A stretch of DNA of 64,000 nt from Blastococcus tunisiensis. GTDB taxonomy: Bacteria; Actinomycetota; Actinomycetes; Mycobacteriales; Geodermatophilaceae. The position numbers and the translations under genes are program-made. Position 1 is the first letter of the stretch. Each line of letters opens with the position of its first letter. Of this stretch, positions 15,768 to 24,731 are shown in pieces. Location of the stretch: assembly GCF_900112815.1 (NCBI RefSeq), contig NZ_FOND01000018.1:22882-86881 (forward strand), read 5' to 3'. The notes under the pieces were generated by a model. That model was given only the letters and a program-made list of their open reading frames with translations. It was not told where the DNA came from and ran no database searches.

Positions 15768-17519
15768 TCAGCCGGCGGTGTCGCCCGGGCGGCCGGCCGG
15801 GGGCGGGACCGAGGTCGGGGCGGCGGTACCGGCGGCGTGGACGACCTGGCCCGCCTCGTCGTCCGGAGGTGGGGTGCCGGCCTCCTCCTGGCGCGCCTGG
15901 ATGCCGCTCTTGGTGCTCAGCGCCAGCTGCGGGAGGAACAGGAAGACGAAGAACCCGATGGCCACGACGCAGGCGGCGATGAGGAAGACCAGGTCGATCG
16001 AGTCGGAGAAGCCGACCTTGAACGGCTGCGCGAGGTAGTCGGGCAGCTCCTGGATGAACGAGGTGTCCGACAGGTCGCCGGTCTGCAGCTGCCCGCTCTG
16101 CAGCGCCTGGGCGACGCGGGGATCCTCGCCGGCCGCCGTCCGCACGGCGTTGCCGATGTCGGTGGGCAGCCGGGTGAACAGGATCGAGAGGAACACCGCG
16201 ACCCCGATCGTGCCGCCCATCTGCCGGAAGAACGTGACCGACGAGGTGGCCACCCCCATCTCCCGCGGCGAGACAGCGTTCTGGACGGCGAGGATGACCG
16301 GCTGGAAGTTGAAGCCGAGGCCCAGGCCGAGCAGCACCATGAACGGCACCAGCGTCCAGATCGAGGTGTCGGCCTCGACGAGGAACGACATCGCGAGCAG
16401 CGCGGCCACCATGAAGGCGATCCCCACGAGCGGGAACACCTTGTACTTGCCGGTCTTCGAGATCGCGATGCCCGAGCCCATCGCACCGGCCATGATCCCG
16501 GCGACCAGCGGGATCATCTGCAGGCCCGCCACCGTGGCGCTGGAGCCCTGCACGATCTGCAGGTACTGGGGCAGCAGCAGGATGCCACCGAACATGCCGG
16601 CACCCATCACGATGCTGCCGACGCCGCCGACGGCGAAGCTGCGGTTGCGGAACAGCCGCAGGGGGAGCAGTGCGTCGTCGCCGTAGGACCGCTCGGCCAG
16701 CACGAAGAGCAGGAAGCCCACGGCGCCGATGGCGTAGCAGACGACCGCGCCGCCGGAGCCCCAGCCCCAGGTCCGGCCCTGCTCGGCCACGATCAGCAGC
16801 GGCACGAGGAACGTGACCAGGGCCAGCGCCCCCGGCCAGTCGATGCGGTGGTCGCGGCGCTGGTGCGGGAGGTGCAGCACCCGGTAGACGACGGCGAAGG
16901 CCAGCGCGCCCAGCGGCACGTTGATGAGGAAGATCCAGCGCCAGCCGTCGAAGCCGAGCAGGGAGCCCTGGCCGGCGAGGAAGCCGCCGATGACCGGGCC
17001 CAGGACGCTCGACGTGCCGAAGACGGCCATGAAGTAGCCCTGGTACTTCGACCGCTCCCGCGGCGGCACGATGTCCCCGATGATGGCCAGCGCGAGCGAC
17101 ATCAGCCCGCCTGCCCCGATGCCCTGCAGCGCCCGGAAGGCCGCGAGCTGGTACATGGTCGTGGCGAAGGCGCAGGCCAGCGAGCCGAGGATGAAGACGC
17201 CGATGGCGAACAGGTAGAACGGCCGGCGGCCGTAGATGTCCGACAGCTTCCCGTAGAGGGGAGTGGCGATCGTCGAGGTGATCAGGAAGGCCGTCGTCGC
17301 CCACGCCTGCAGGTCGTAGCCCTGCAGGTCGTCGGCGATCGTCCGGATCGCCGTGGAGACGACGGTCTGGTCGAGCGCCGCCAGGAACATGGCGGTGACC
17401 AGCCCCAGCAGGATCGTGACGATCTGGCGGTGCGTGAAACCGCCGTCGGCGTCGGGTGCCGCGGCCGCCGCACGGGCGCCCCTGCGCTCGGCCGCGGTCG
17501 TACGGGTGGACTGGCTCAT
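15768..17519 (-). CDS. EmrB/QacA-type multidrug MFS transporter
   Basis: 583 residues, 14 predicted membrane helices. LDQTVVSTAIRTIADDL is motif D1 of the DHA2 family, GKLSDIYGRRP is motif A, and FMAVFGTSSVLGPVIGGFL is motif C of drug antiporters. A roughly 50-residue cytosolic tail is Pro and Gly rich. ATG 17519 overlaps the stop of the MarR gene by four bases (ATGA), so regulator and pump are one coupled operon: the classic arrangement in which a drug releases MarR and induces its own export. Confidence 0.9.
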   Translation of the reverse strand: MSQSTRTTAAERRGARAAAAAPDADGGFTHRQIVTILLGLVTAMFLAALDQTVVSTAIRTIADDLQGYDLQAWATTAFLITSTIATPLYGKLSDIYGRRPFYLFAIGVFILGSLACAFATTMYQLAAFRALQGIGAGGLMSLALAIIGDIVPPRERSKYQGYFMAVFGTSSVLGPVIGGFLAGQGSLLGFDGWRWIFLINVPLGALAFAVVYRVLHLPHQRRDHRIDWPGALALVTFLVPLLIVAEQGRTWGWGSGGAVVCYAIGAVGFLLFVLAERSYGDDALLPLRLFRNRSFAVGGVGSIVMGAGMFGGILLLPQYLQIVQGSSATVAGLQMIPLVAGIMAGAMGSGIAISKTGKYKVFPLVGIAFMVAALLAMSFLVEADTSIWTLVPFMVLLGLGLGFNFQPVILAVQNAVSPREMGVATSSVTFFRQMGGTIGVAVFLSILFTRLPTDIGNAVRTAAGEDPRVAQALQSGQLQTGDLSDTSFIQELPDYLAQPFKVGFSDSIDLVFLIAACVVAIGFFVFLFLPQLALSTKSGIQARQEEAGTPPPDDEAGQVVHAAGTAAPTSVPPPAGRPGDTAG

Positions 17520-18013
17520 CGGTTCTCTTCCGCGGGGTCGGGCGCAGCGGCGGCGTCGATGCTGCTGGGGAGGGTGGCGGTGATGTCGTCGAGCAGGCGC
17601 CCGAAGAGGGTGGTGAGGGTGGCGAGGTCCCCGGCGTCCCATGCCGCGGTGACCTGGTCCAGGTGGTTCTCCCGCTCGCGCCGGAGCGACTCGAGCGCGG
17701 CGTGACCGGCGTCGGTGACCAGCAGCCGGCTGGCCCGGCCGTCGGTCTCGTCCGCCACCCGGCGGACCAGGCCCTGGTCGACCAGGGCGGCGACGTGCCG
17801 GCTCACGGTCGACGGATCGGCGTGCACCAGCTCGGCGAGGGCGCCCTGGCGCAGGGGGCCCAGGCGCACGAGCGGGTGGAGCAGCACGAGGGCGGCGCGG
17901 TCGCGGTGGTCGGTGCCGGCCTGCTGTGTCTTGAGCGCGTGCACCAGCCGCATGAAGCGCGGCAGCTGCTCGGACAGGACGCGGACCTCGGCGAGCCGGT
18001 CGGGCTCGGGCAC
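17516..18013 (-). CDS. MarR-family transcriptional regulator
   Basis: 165 residues with a winged helix-turn-helix (LRQGALAELVHADPSTVSRHVAALVDQGLVRR, read here in two parts: the recognition helix is PSTVSRHVAAL) and the wing DGRASRLLVTDAG. GTG 18013 is set by CCGGAGGTCCC directly upstream. It is the first gene of a two-gene operon with the efflux pump and most likely represses it, binding the inverted repeats at 18043-18069. Confidence 0.88.
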   Translation of the reverse strand: MPEPDRLAEVRVLSEQLPRFMRLVHALKTQQAGTDHRDRAALVLLHPLVRLGPLRQGALAELVHADPSTVSRHVAALVDQGLVRRVADETDGRASRLLVTDAGHAALESLRRERENHLDQVTAAWDAGDLATLTTLFGRLLDDITATLPSSIDAAAAPDPAEENR

Positions 18014-18042
18014 GGGACCTCCGGACGGGGGGACGACGGGGT

Positions 18043-18069
18043 GGTTGCGCGGAGCAAGCAACCAGTTGC
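18043..18069. promoter_or_regulatory. Overlapping inverted repeats, probable MarR operator
   Basis: Two dyads share one half-site: GGTTGC-N9-GCAACC at 18043-18063 and GCAAC-CA-GTTGC at 18058-18069. They lie 30-56 bases upstream of marR and between it and the divergent helicase gene. Confidence 0.55.
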
Positions 18070-18186
18070 AAGGTACACGCATCCGTCGGCGGACGGTGCG
18101 CCGCCGCACCCCGACGAGTGAGTGGGATCCTGGGCGGGCCGGGTTCCCGGCTGCACCCGTCCGCCGGAAGGAACGCGAGCCCCACC

Positions 18187-21100
18187 GTGAGTGCCCCCAC
18201 CGTCTCGGCCGACGAGGCAGCGCTCCGGGAGCGGCTCCCGGCGCTCACGCTGCTCGACGAGCACCGGCTGCGCCGCCGGCTGGACGGGCTGCGGAAGACC
18301 CGCGACCCGCAGGCCCGGGCGCGGCAGCGCGAGCGGATCGCGGCCGACGTCGCCTCCGCCGAGGAGCGCATCGACCGCCGCCGGGCCGCCGTCCCCGTCG
18401 TCACCTACCCGGACGAGCTGCCGGTCAGCGCCCGCCGGGAGGACATCGCCGCGGCGCTGCGCGCGGCGCAGGTGGTCGTCGTCGCCGGCGAGACCGGCTC
18501 GGGGAAGACCACGCAGCTGCCCAAGATCGCGCTCGAGCTCGGCCGCGGCGTGCGGGGCCGGATCGGGCACACGCAGCCCCGCCGGATCGCCGCGCGCAGC
18601 GTCGCCGAGCGGATCGCCGAGGAACTGGACAGCCCGCTCGGCGAGGTCGTGGGCTACAAGATGCGCTTCACCGACCAGGTCTCGGACACCACCGTGGTCA
18701 AGCTCATGACCGACGGCGTCCTGCTCGCCGAGATCCAGAGCGACCGGTTGCTGCGCCAGTACGACACGATCATCCTCGACGAGGCCCACGAGCGGAGCCT
18801 CAACATCGACTTCCTGCTGGGCTACCTCGCGCAGATCCTGCCGCGCCGGCCGGACCTGAAGCTGGTCATCACCTCGGCGACGATCGACGTCGAACGGGTG
18901 GCCGCTCACTTCCGGGGTGCGCCGATCGTCGAGGTCAGCGGCCGTACGTACCCGGTCGAGGTGCGCTACCGCCCGGTCGTGGACCCGGACGATCCGGAGG
19001 CGGACGAGGACCGCGACCAGGTGAGCGCGATCCTCGACGCCGTCGACGAGCTCACGGCGGAGGGGCCCGGCGACATCCTGGTGTTCCTCGCCGGGGAGCG
19101 GGAGATCCGCGACACCCAGGACGCCCTGGCGGAACGGTCCCTCCCGCTCACGGAGATCGTGCCGCTCTACTCCCGGCTGTCGGCCGCCGACCAGCACAAG
19201 GTCTTCACCCCGCACAGCGGGCGGCGGATCGTGCTGTCGACCAACGTCGCCGAGACCTCGCTGACCGTCCCGGGCATCCGGTACGTGATCGACCCGGGCA
19301 CGGCGCGCATCTCCCGGTACAGCCATCGGACCAAGGTGCAGCGGCTGCCGATCGAACCGGTCAGCCAGGCCTCGGCCCGGCAGCGGTCGGGGCGGTGCGG
19401 GCGGCTGGGGCCGGGAATCGCGATCCGGCTCTACTCCGAGGACGACTTCGAGGCCCGGCCGCAGTTCACCGACCCGGAGATCCTGCGCACCAACCTGGCC
19501 TCGGTGCTGCTGCAGATGGCCGCCCTCGACCTGGGGGCGATGGAGGACTTCCCGTTCGTCGACCCGCCCGACCGCCGGGCGATCGCCGACGGCCTGGCCC
19601 TGCTCGAGGAGCTGCACGCCCTCGACGAGCGGGGGAAGCTGACGCCGACCGGCCGCGTCCTGGCCGCCCTCCCGCTGGACCCGCGCATGGCCCGCATGGT
19701 CGTCGAGGCGAACGAGCGCGGCGTGCTGGACGAGGTGCTGGTCATCGCCGCCGGGCTCACCATCCAGGATCCGCGCGAGCGGCCCGGCGAGCACCAGCAG
19801 GCGGCCGACGAGCTGCACCGCCGGTTCGCCGACGAGAACTCCGACTTCCTCGCCCTGCTGAACCTGTGGCGCTACCTGGGCGAGCAGCAGGAGGTGCTGA
19901 GCGGCAACCAGTTCCGGCGCACGGTGAAGCGGGAGTTCCTGCACTACCTGCGGATCCGCGAGTGGCAGGACCTGCACGGCCAGCTGCGCGGGACGGCGCG
20001 ACGGCTCGGGATGGCCGTGGGGGAGCCGGCCGCCGAGCCCGACGAGAGGGGCATCCACGCCGCGCTGCTCGCGGGTCTCCTCTCCCACGTCGGCATGCAG
20101 CTGGAGCCGGTCAAGGGGCGCGACGGCAAGCCCGGCCGGCCCGGCCGGGAGTACCTCGGCACCCGCAACACCAGGTTCGTGATCGCACCCGGGACCCCGC
20201 TGGCGAAGAAGCCCCCGCGCTGGGTGGTGGCGGCCGAGCTGGTCGAGACCAGCCGGCTGTTCGCGCGCACCGTGGCGCGCATCGACCCGGAGGAGGTGGA
20301 GCGGCTCGCCGCCCACCTGGTGAAACGCCAGTACAGCGAGCCGCGGTGGGACGCCAAGCGCGGGTCCGTCGTCGCCACCGAGCGGGTCACGCTCTACGGG
20401 TTGCCCCTGGTGGTCGGCCGGCGGGTCCAGTACGGCTCGATCGACCCGGTCGTCTCCCGGGAGCTGTTCATCCGGCACGCCCTGGTCGAGGGGCAGTGGA
20501 CGACGCACCACCGCTTCTGGGCCGACAACCAGCGGGCCATGGAGCAGGTCGCCGCGCTCGAGGAACGGGCCCGACGGCGCGACATCGGTGTCGACGACGA
20601 GACGGTGTTCGAGCTCTACGACGCCCGCATCCCGGCCGACGTCGTCTCGACCCGGCACTTCGACCGCTGGTGGAAGCGAGCCCGCCACGAACAGCCGGAC
20701 CTGCTGACCTTCACCCCGGAGATGCTCAGCCATGCGGCCGCTGCCGGGCAGGTCCGGGTCGAGGACTACCCCGACGAGGTCCGGCTGACCCAGGGCCTCA
20801 CGCTGCCGCTCTCCTACGCCTTCGCCCCCGGGACGGCCGAGGACGGCGTCACCGTCGACGTCCCCCTCGCCGTCCTCGACGGCGTCGCCGAGCGGACCTC
20901 CGGGGAGTCACTGGCGTTCACCGTGCCCGGGCTCCGCGAGGAACTGGTGACGTCGCTGCTGCGGACGCTGCCCAAGCAGCTGCGCCGCGGGCTGGTGCCG
21001 ATCCCGGACCGGGTGCGCGAGGTGCTGCCGCGCATCGACCCGGGGGAGCCGCTACTGCCGGCCCTGGAGCGCGAGCTGCGCCGGGCGACGGCGGTGACGA

Positions 21101-22143
21101 TCCCGCCGGACGCGTGGGCGCCCGAGCAGGTTCCCGGCCACCTGCGGGCGACCTTCCGGGTGCTCGACGACCAGCAGCGTCCCCTGGCGACCGGCAAGGA
21201 CCTGCAGGAGTTGCGGGCCCAGGTCGCGCCGAGGGCCCGCGCCAGCCTCGCGCGGGCCGCCACGGACCTGGAGCGCAGCGGGCTGACCGGGTGGACCTTC
21301 GGCGCGCTGCCGCGGACCGTGGAGGTGCATCGCGGCGTCCACGTCGTGACCGCCTACCCCGCGCTGGTCGACGAGGGGGCGACCGCCGGCATCCGCGTGG
21401 TGCCGACCGAGGCCGAGGCCGAGCGGCTGATGCGCCGCGGCGCCCGCCGCCTCCTGGTGCTGGTGGCGGGCTCGCCGGCGAAGCAGGTCGTGAAGACGCT
21501 GTCGCCGCGCACACGACTGGCGCTGCAGTTCAACCCCGACGGCGAGATCGCGGACCTCGTGGCCGACTGCGTCGACGCGGCGGCCGACGAGCTGATCGCC
21601 GCGGCCGGCGGCCCGCCCCGGGACGAGGTGGCGTTCACCGCACTCGTGGCGACGGCGAAGGCGGAGCTGCACCGGCTGACCGTCGACGCGGTGCAGAAGG
21701 TCGAGGACGTGCTGACCCGCGCGCGGGAGGTCGCGGTTGCCATCGGTGGGGCGCCGGCCCGGCGGGTCCCCGAGGCCGCCGTGGCCGACCTGCGCCGGCA
21801 GATGACGGGTCTGCTGCACCGCGGGTTCGTCGCGGCCGCGGGCCGGCGGCGGCTGCCCGACCTGGCCCGCTACCTGCGCGCGATGGCCCACCGGCTGGAG
21901 AAGCTGCCGGCCAACGCCGTGCGCGACGAGCTCGCGATGCGCCAGGTCGCCGCCGTCACCGAGGAGTACGAGGCGTTGCGTGCGCGCCTACCGGGCGGGA
22001 ACGCCCCGGACGACCCCGTCGTGCGGATCCGCTGGATGATCGAGGAGCTGCGCGTGGGGCTGTTCGCCCAGGCCGTCGGTACCCCGCGGCCGATCTCCGA
22101 GCAGCGCATCTACAAGGCGATCGACGCGCTCATCGCTCCCTGA
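18187..22143 (+). CDS. hrpA: HrpA-type ATP-dependent RNA helicase (DEAH box)
   Basis: 1318 residues, normal for bacterial HrpA. The order is helicase core (Walker A GETGSGKT near 101-108, DEAH in LDEAHERSLNIDF near 198, SATIDVER, then STNVAETSLTVPGIRYVID and QRSGRCGRLGPG of motifs V-VI), HA2 and OB domains, and the long DUF3418 C-terminal region. Known roles of the family are RNA unwinding, mRNA processing and rescue of collided ribosomes. GTG 18187 is chosen over a GTG at 18118 because GGAAGGAA lies between them, although the spacing is long. Its 3' end overlaps the convergent HTH gene by 14 bases. Confidence 0.92.
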   Translation: MSAPTVSADEAALRERLPALTLLDEHRLRRRLDGLRKTRDPQARARQRERIAADVASAEERIDRRRAAVPVVTYPDELPVSARREDIAAALRAAQVVVVAGETGSGKTTQLPKIALELGRGVRGRIGHTQPRRIAARSVAERIAEELDSPLGEVVGYKMRFTDQVSDTTVVKLMTDGVLLAEIQSDRLLRQYDTIILDEAHERSLNIDFLLGYLAQILPRRPDLKLVITSATIDVERVAAHFRGAPIVEVSGRTYPVEVRYRPVVDPDDPEADEDRDQVSAILDAVDELTAEGPGDILVFLAGEREIRDTQDALAERSLPLTEIVPLYSRLSAADQHKVFTPHSGRRIVLSTNVAETSLTVPGIRYVIDPGTARISRYSHRTKVQRLPIEPVSQASARQRSGRCGRLGPGIAIRLYSEDDFEARPQFTDPEILRTNLASVLLQMAALDLGAMEDFPFVDPPDRRAIADGLALLEELHALDERGKLTPTGRVLAALPLDPRMARMVVEANERGVLDEVLVIAAGLTIQDPRERPGEHQQAADELHRRFADENSDFLALLNLWRYLGEQQEVLSGNQFRRTVKREFLHYLRIREWQDLHGQLRGTARRLGMAVGEPAAEPDERGIHAALLAGLLSHVGMQLEPVKGRDGKPGRPGREYLGTRNTRFVIAPGTPLAKKPPRWVVAAELVETSRLFARTVARIDPEEVERLAAHLVKRQYSEPRWDAKRGSVVATERVTLYGLPLVVGRRVQYGSIDPVVSRELFIRHALVEGQWTTHHRFWADNQRAMEQVAALEERARRRDIGVDDETVFELYDARIPADVVSTRHFDRWWKRARHEQPDLLTFTPEMLSHAAAAGQVRVEDYPDEVRLTQGLTLPLSYAFAPGTAEDGVTVDVPLAVLDGVAERTSGESLAFTVPGLREELVTSLLRTLPKQLRRGLVPIPDRVREVLPRIDPGEPLLPALERELRRATAVTIPPDAWAPEQVPGHLRATFRVLDDQQRPLATGKDLQELRAQVAPRARASLARAATDLERSGLTGWTFGALPRTVEVHRGVHVVTAYPALVDEGATAGIRVVPTEAEAERLMRRGARRLLVLVAGSPAKQVVKTLSPRTRLALQFNPDGEIADLVADCVDAAADELIAAAGGPPRDEVAFTALVATAKAELHRLTVDAVQKVEDVLTRAREVAVAIGGAPARRVPEAAVADLRRQMTGLLHRGFVAAAGRRRLPDLARYLRAMAHRLEKLPANAVRDELAMRQVAAVTEEYEALRARLPGGNAPDDPVVRIRWMIEELRVGLFAQAVGTPRPISEQRIYKAIDALIAP

Positions 22144-22474
22144 GCAGTGCGGAGATCCGCTGGCGGGTGACGCCGAACATGGCGGCGATCCGGTTGATGC
22201 TCACCTGCTCGGACTGCAGGGCGGCCGCCTGCTCCCGCCGCCAGCGGTGGCCGGCCGCGGAGAGCGAGGCCAGCACCGTCGAGATCCGCTCGACGACCAG
22301 GGGGCGCGGCTCGCCGTCCACGATGTCCAGCCAGGCCCGGCCCGCACGGCGCTCGGCCAGCAGCTTGTCGGCGCGGGCGCGGGCACGGACGAGCTCGTCC
22401 ACGCAGCGGTCGAGTTCGGTGACGAGGTCCTGGAGGGCGCGCTCGGCCACGTCGGCGGGGGGATCGGCGGTCAT
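22130..22474 (-). CDS. Small helix-turn-helix DNA-binding protein
   Basis: 114 residues: an N-terminal helical, charged half (residues 1-60) and a C-terminal helix-turn-helix INRIAAMFGVTRQRISALL. The latter resembles sigma region 4 or small transposase-like HTHs. It is divergent from an RsbW-like gene, and three near-identical GTTG-N4-CAAC sites cover both promoters, one on its own -10 box. This makes autoregulation likely. It could equally be a partner of a sigma or anti-sigma pathway. I know of no named family. Confidence 0.72.
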   Translation of the reverse strand: MTADPPADVAERALQDLVTELDRCVDELVRARARADKLLAERRAGRAWLDIVDGEPRPLVVERISTVLASLSAAGHRWRREQAAALQSEQVSINRIAAMFGVTRQRISALLRER

Positions 22475-22478
22475 GTCG

Positions 22479-22575
22479 GTTGCACACTACCAAAGTGAAC
22501 AGGTGTTGCATGCAACCGCCATGACACGCAATGGCCCTTGCGCCTGACGACCCTGTGTGATTGGTTGTGTGCAAC
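22479..22575. promoter_or_regulatory. Divergent promoter region with three GTTG-N4-CAAC sites
   Basis: Site 1 GTTGCACACTAC (22479-22490, one mismatch) covers the probable -10 TAGTGT of the HTH gene. Site 2 GTTGCATGCAAC (22505-22516) is a perfect palindrome near its -35. Site 3 GTTGTGTGCAAC (22564-22575) overlaps TTGTGT, a probable -35 for the plus-strand gene, with TAGCGC 17 bases downstream at 22588-22593. Confidence 0.6.
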
Positions 22576-22626
22576 GGAGTGGCCCCGTAGCGCTGCCCGG
22601 TCGCGACAGCAGAACGGATCCCCGAC

Positions 22627-23016
22627 GTGTCCAGCCGCACCGCCTGCATCGACCTCCCCGCCATTCCGCCGAGCGTGACGGTCTCGCGGCATCTGGTCCT
22701 CGAGCTGCTCCGCTCGTGGCAGGTGCCGCACGACCGGGAGGACGCCGCGCTGCTGGTCACCGAGCTCGTCGCCAACGTCGTCGACCACGTCGGGGACTCC
22801 GGCCCTCTGACCCTGGAGCTCGCGGTGTCCCAGGACTGGCTGCGCATCGCGGTCATCGACGGCTCGCCGGTGCGCCCCGTCGTCCGAGAGGCGTCACCGG
22901 ACAGGGCCCGGGGGCGGGGGATGCAGCTGATCGAGGCGATCGCCGACCGCTGGGGCGTCGAGGACCACCGCGGCGGCAAGCGGGTCTGGTTCGAGCTGCG
23001 GCCGCCGCAGCGCTGA
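22627..23016 (+). CDS. RsbW-like ATP-binding anti-sigma regulatory protein
   Basis: 129 residues of the GHKL ATPase fold as found in SpoIIAB/RsbW. TELVANVVDHV is the N box with the Mg-binding Asn, IAVIDGSP is a G1-like box, and RGRGMQLIEAIADRWG is the G2 region with the ATP lid. Such proteins hold a sigma factor or phosphorylate an anti-anti-sigma factor. No sigma or STAS gene is next to it, so its partner is elsewhere. GTG 22627. The shared operator set links it to the divergent HTH gene. Confidence 0.82.
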   Translation: MSSRTACIDLPAIPPSVTVSRHLVLELLRSWQVPHDREDAALLVTELVANVVDHVGDSGPLTLELAVSQDWLRIAVIDGSPVRPVVREASPDRARGRGMQLIEAIADRWGVEDHRGGKRVWFELRPPQR

Positions 23017-23143
23017 GCCGGCGGACGTGCACCCCGCCCAGCCCACCTCGCAGCGGTCAGGGGCGGGTCCCGGTGGTTTGCCGTCCGCGGTGATCGGGGA
23101 CCGGCTGCGGGGACGGCATGTTCGCGAGAGAGAGGAAACGCCC

Positions 23144-23317
23144 GTGATGAGCGAGCCCACCGGAGACGTGCACACCGCTGGGGAGGGCGTCTCCGACGAG
23201 GAGATGGTCGACACCGTCGCCGGTCAGACCGACAGCGCATCGGAGCACGCCGACACCGCCGGGAAGGACTGGAACGGGGACCCGGGCGAGGCCCCGGCCC
23301 CGCCCGACCAGGCCTGA
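23144..23317 (+). CDS. Small acidic hypothetical protein
   Basis: 57 residues from GTG 23144 (an ATG follows at 23147); AGAGGAAA is 6-8 bases upstream. The protein is strongly acidic, has no hydrophobic segment, and contains DEEMVDTVAGQTDS. Probably a short, partly disordered soluble protein. No function recognised. Confidence 0.5.
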   Translation: MMSEPTGDVHTAGEGVSDEEMVDTVAGQTDSASEHADTAGKDWNGDPGEAPAPPDQA

Positions 23318-23390
23318 GTAGCCCCGGCAGCCGTCCCGCCGGTGCGACGCGGCACCGACCGGGCGGCTCGGCGCTGACAGACTCCCGCAG

Positions 23391-24731
23391 GTGAGCACCT
23401 CCACCGTGCCGGCGTCGACCGGCGTCGCGACCCGTGCCCTGCGTCCCGCGCGGACCGTCGTCCGCTGGGCCGTGCGGCACGGGCTCCCGGCCGTCTACCT
23501 CGACCGCGGCGCGCGCCACGGGGATCCGGTCGGCCGGTTGCTGCGCGACGGCGCGGTCCGCGACGAGCCCTACCCGCTGTACGAGGAGCTCCGGGCGCGC
23601 GGCCCGCTCTCGCCCGGCAGCATCGGGCTGGTCACCCCCTCCCACGCCGTGGCCTCGGAGATCCTGCGTTCCGACCGGTTCGGCGTCGGCTGGGACCGGT
23701 CGCAGGCGCCCCGCCCGATCCGCTGGGCGCTGGCCTTCGGGGACGAGCTGGACGCCACGGGGGTGGCCGAGCCGCCGTCCATGCTGGTGGTGGACCCGCC
23801 CGACCACACCCGGTTCCGCCGGCTGGTGAGCCGGGCCTTCACTCCCCGGGCCGTCGCGGCCTTCGAGCCGGTGGTGCAGCGCACCGCCGACTCCCTGCTC
23901 GACGCGCTCGAGCTGCGCAGCGGCGTCGTCGACCTGGTGGAGACCTACGCCGCCCAGCTGCCGGTGCTGGTCATCGCCGACCTGCTGGCCGTGCCCGCCG
24001 AGCGCCGGGCGGACTTCCTCCGCTGGGGCGCGGCCGCGGCGGCCACGCTCGACCCGGGGCTGCCCTTCCGCCGGTACGTGGCCGCCGAGCGGGCGCTGCG
24101 GGCGATGCACGCCTTCCTGCGGGAGCACATGGCGCGGCTGCGCCGCGACCCGGGGGAGGACCTGGTCAGCCGGCTGGTGAGCCTCCCGGAGGACGAGGCG
24201 CTCACCGAGCGCGAGCTGCACGCCACGGTGATGCTGCTGCTGGGCGCCGGGTTCGAGACCACCATGAACCTGCTCGGCAACGGTGTGGTGCTGCTGGACG
24301 GCCACCGCGAGCAGTGGGAGGCCCTGCGCGCGGCGCCCTCGGGCTGGGACGGCGCTGTGGAGGAGATCCTCCGCCACGACAGCCCGGTCCAGATCACCGG
24401 CCGCACGGCGACGGGCACCGTCTCCGTGGCCGGCCGGCAGGTGTCGCCGGGCACCCGGGTGACCGTGCTGCTCGGCGCCGCCAACCGCGATCCGGACGTG
24501 TTCGACGAGCCCACCCGGTTCGACGTCGGCCGCCCCAACGCCCGCGACCACCTGGCCTTCTCCGCCGGCATCCACTACTGCGTGGGCGCCGGACTCGCCC
24601 GGCTGGAGGGGGTGATCGGCCTGCGTGCCCTCAGCGAGCGCTTCCCGGCGCTGCGGGTCAGCGGCCGGCCGGTCCGGCGCGATCTGCAGACGCTGCGGGG
24701 GTTCGAGCACCTTCCGGTGCAGCTGCGGTGA
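23391..24731 (+). CDS. Cytochrome P450
   Basis: 446 residues, a normal bacterial P450. GAGFETTMNL is the I-helix oxygen-binding motif, EEILR the ExxR motif, and FSAGIHYCVGAGLARLE the haem loop with Cys397 as the axial thiolate. The consensus FxxGxHxCxG has both glycines. No ferredoxin or reductase gene is adjacent, so electrons come from elsewhere. Substrate unknown. Start GTG 23391. The 3' end overlaps the convergent transporter gene by 74 bases. Confidence 0.9.
   Translation: MSTSTVPASTGVATRALRPARTVVRWAVRHGLPAVYLDRGARHGDPVGRLLRDGAVRDEPYPLYEELRARGPLSPGSIGLVTPSHAVASEILRSDRFGVGWDRSQAPRPIRWALAFGDELDATGVAEPPSMLVVDPPDHTRFRRLVSRAFTPRAVAAFEPVVQRTADSLLDALELRSGVVDLVETYAAQLPVLVIADLLAVPAERRADFLRWGAAAAATLDPGLPFRRYVAAERALRAMHAFLREHMARLRRDPGEDLVSRLVSLPEDEALTERELHATVMLLLGAGFETTMNLLGNGVVLLDGHREQWEALRAAPSGWDGAVEEILRHDSPVQITGRTATGTVSVAGRQVSPGTRVTVLLGAANRDPDVFDEPTRFDVGRPNARDHLAFSAGIHYCVGAGLARLEGVIGLRALSERFPALRVSGRPVRRDLQTLRGFEHLPVQLR

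Noticed and set aside
17803..20733. 976-residue open frame antisense to hrpA
   Set aside because: Shadow of GC-rich codon bias; His/Asp/Arg-rich with no family features, while hrpA is complete.
22110..24710. 866-residue minus-strand frame across the RsbW-like and P450 genes
   Set aside because: Antisense shadow; the P450 motifs on the other strand are intact.
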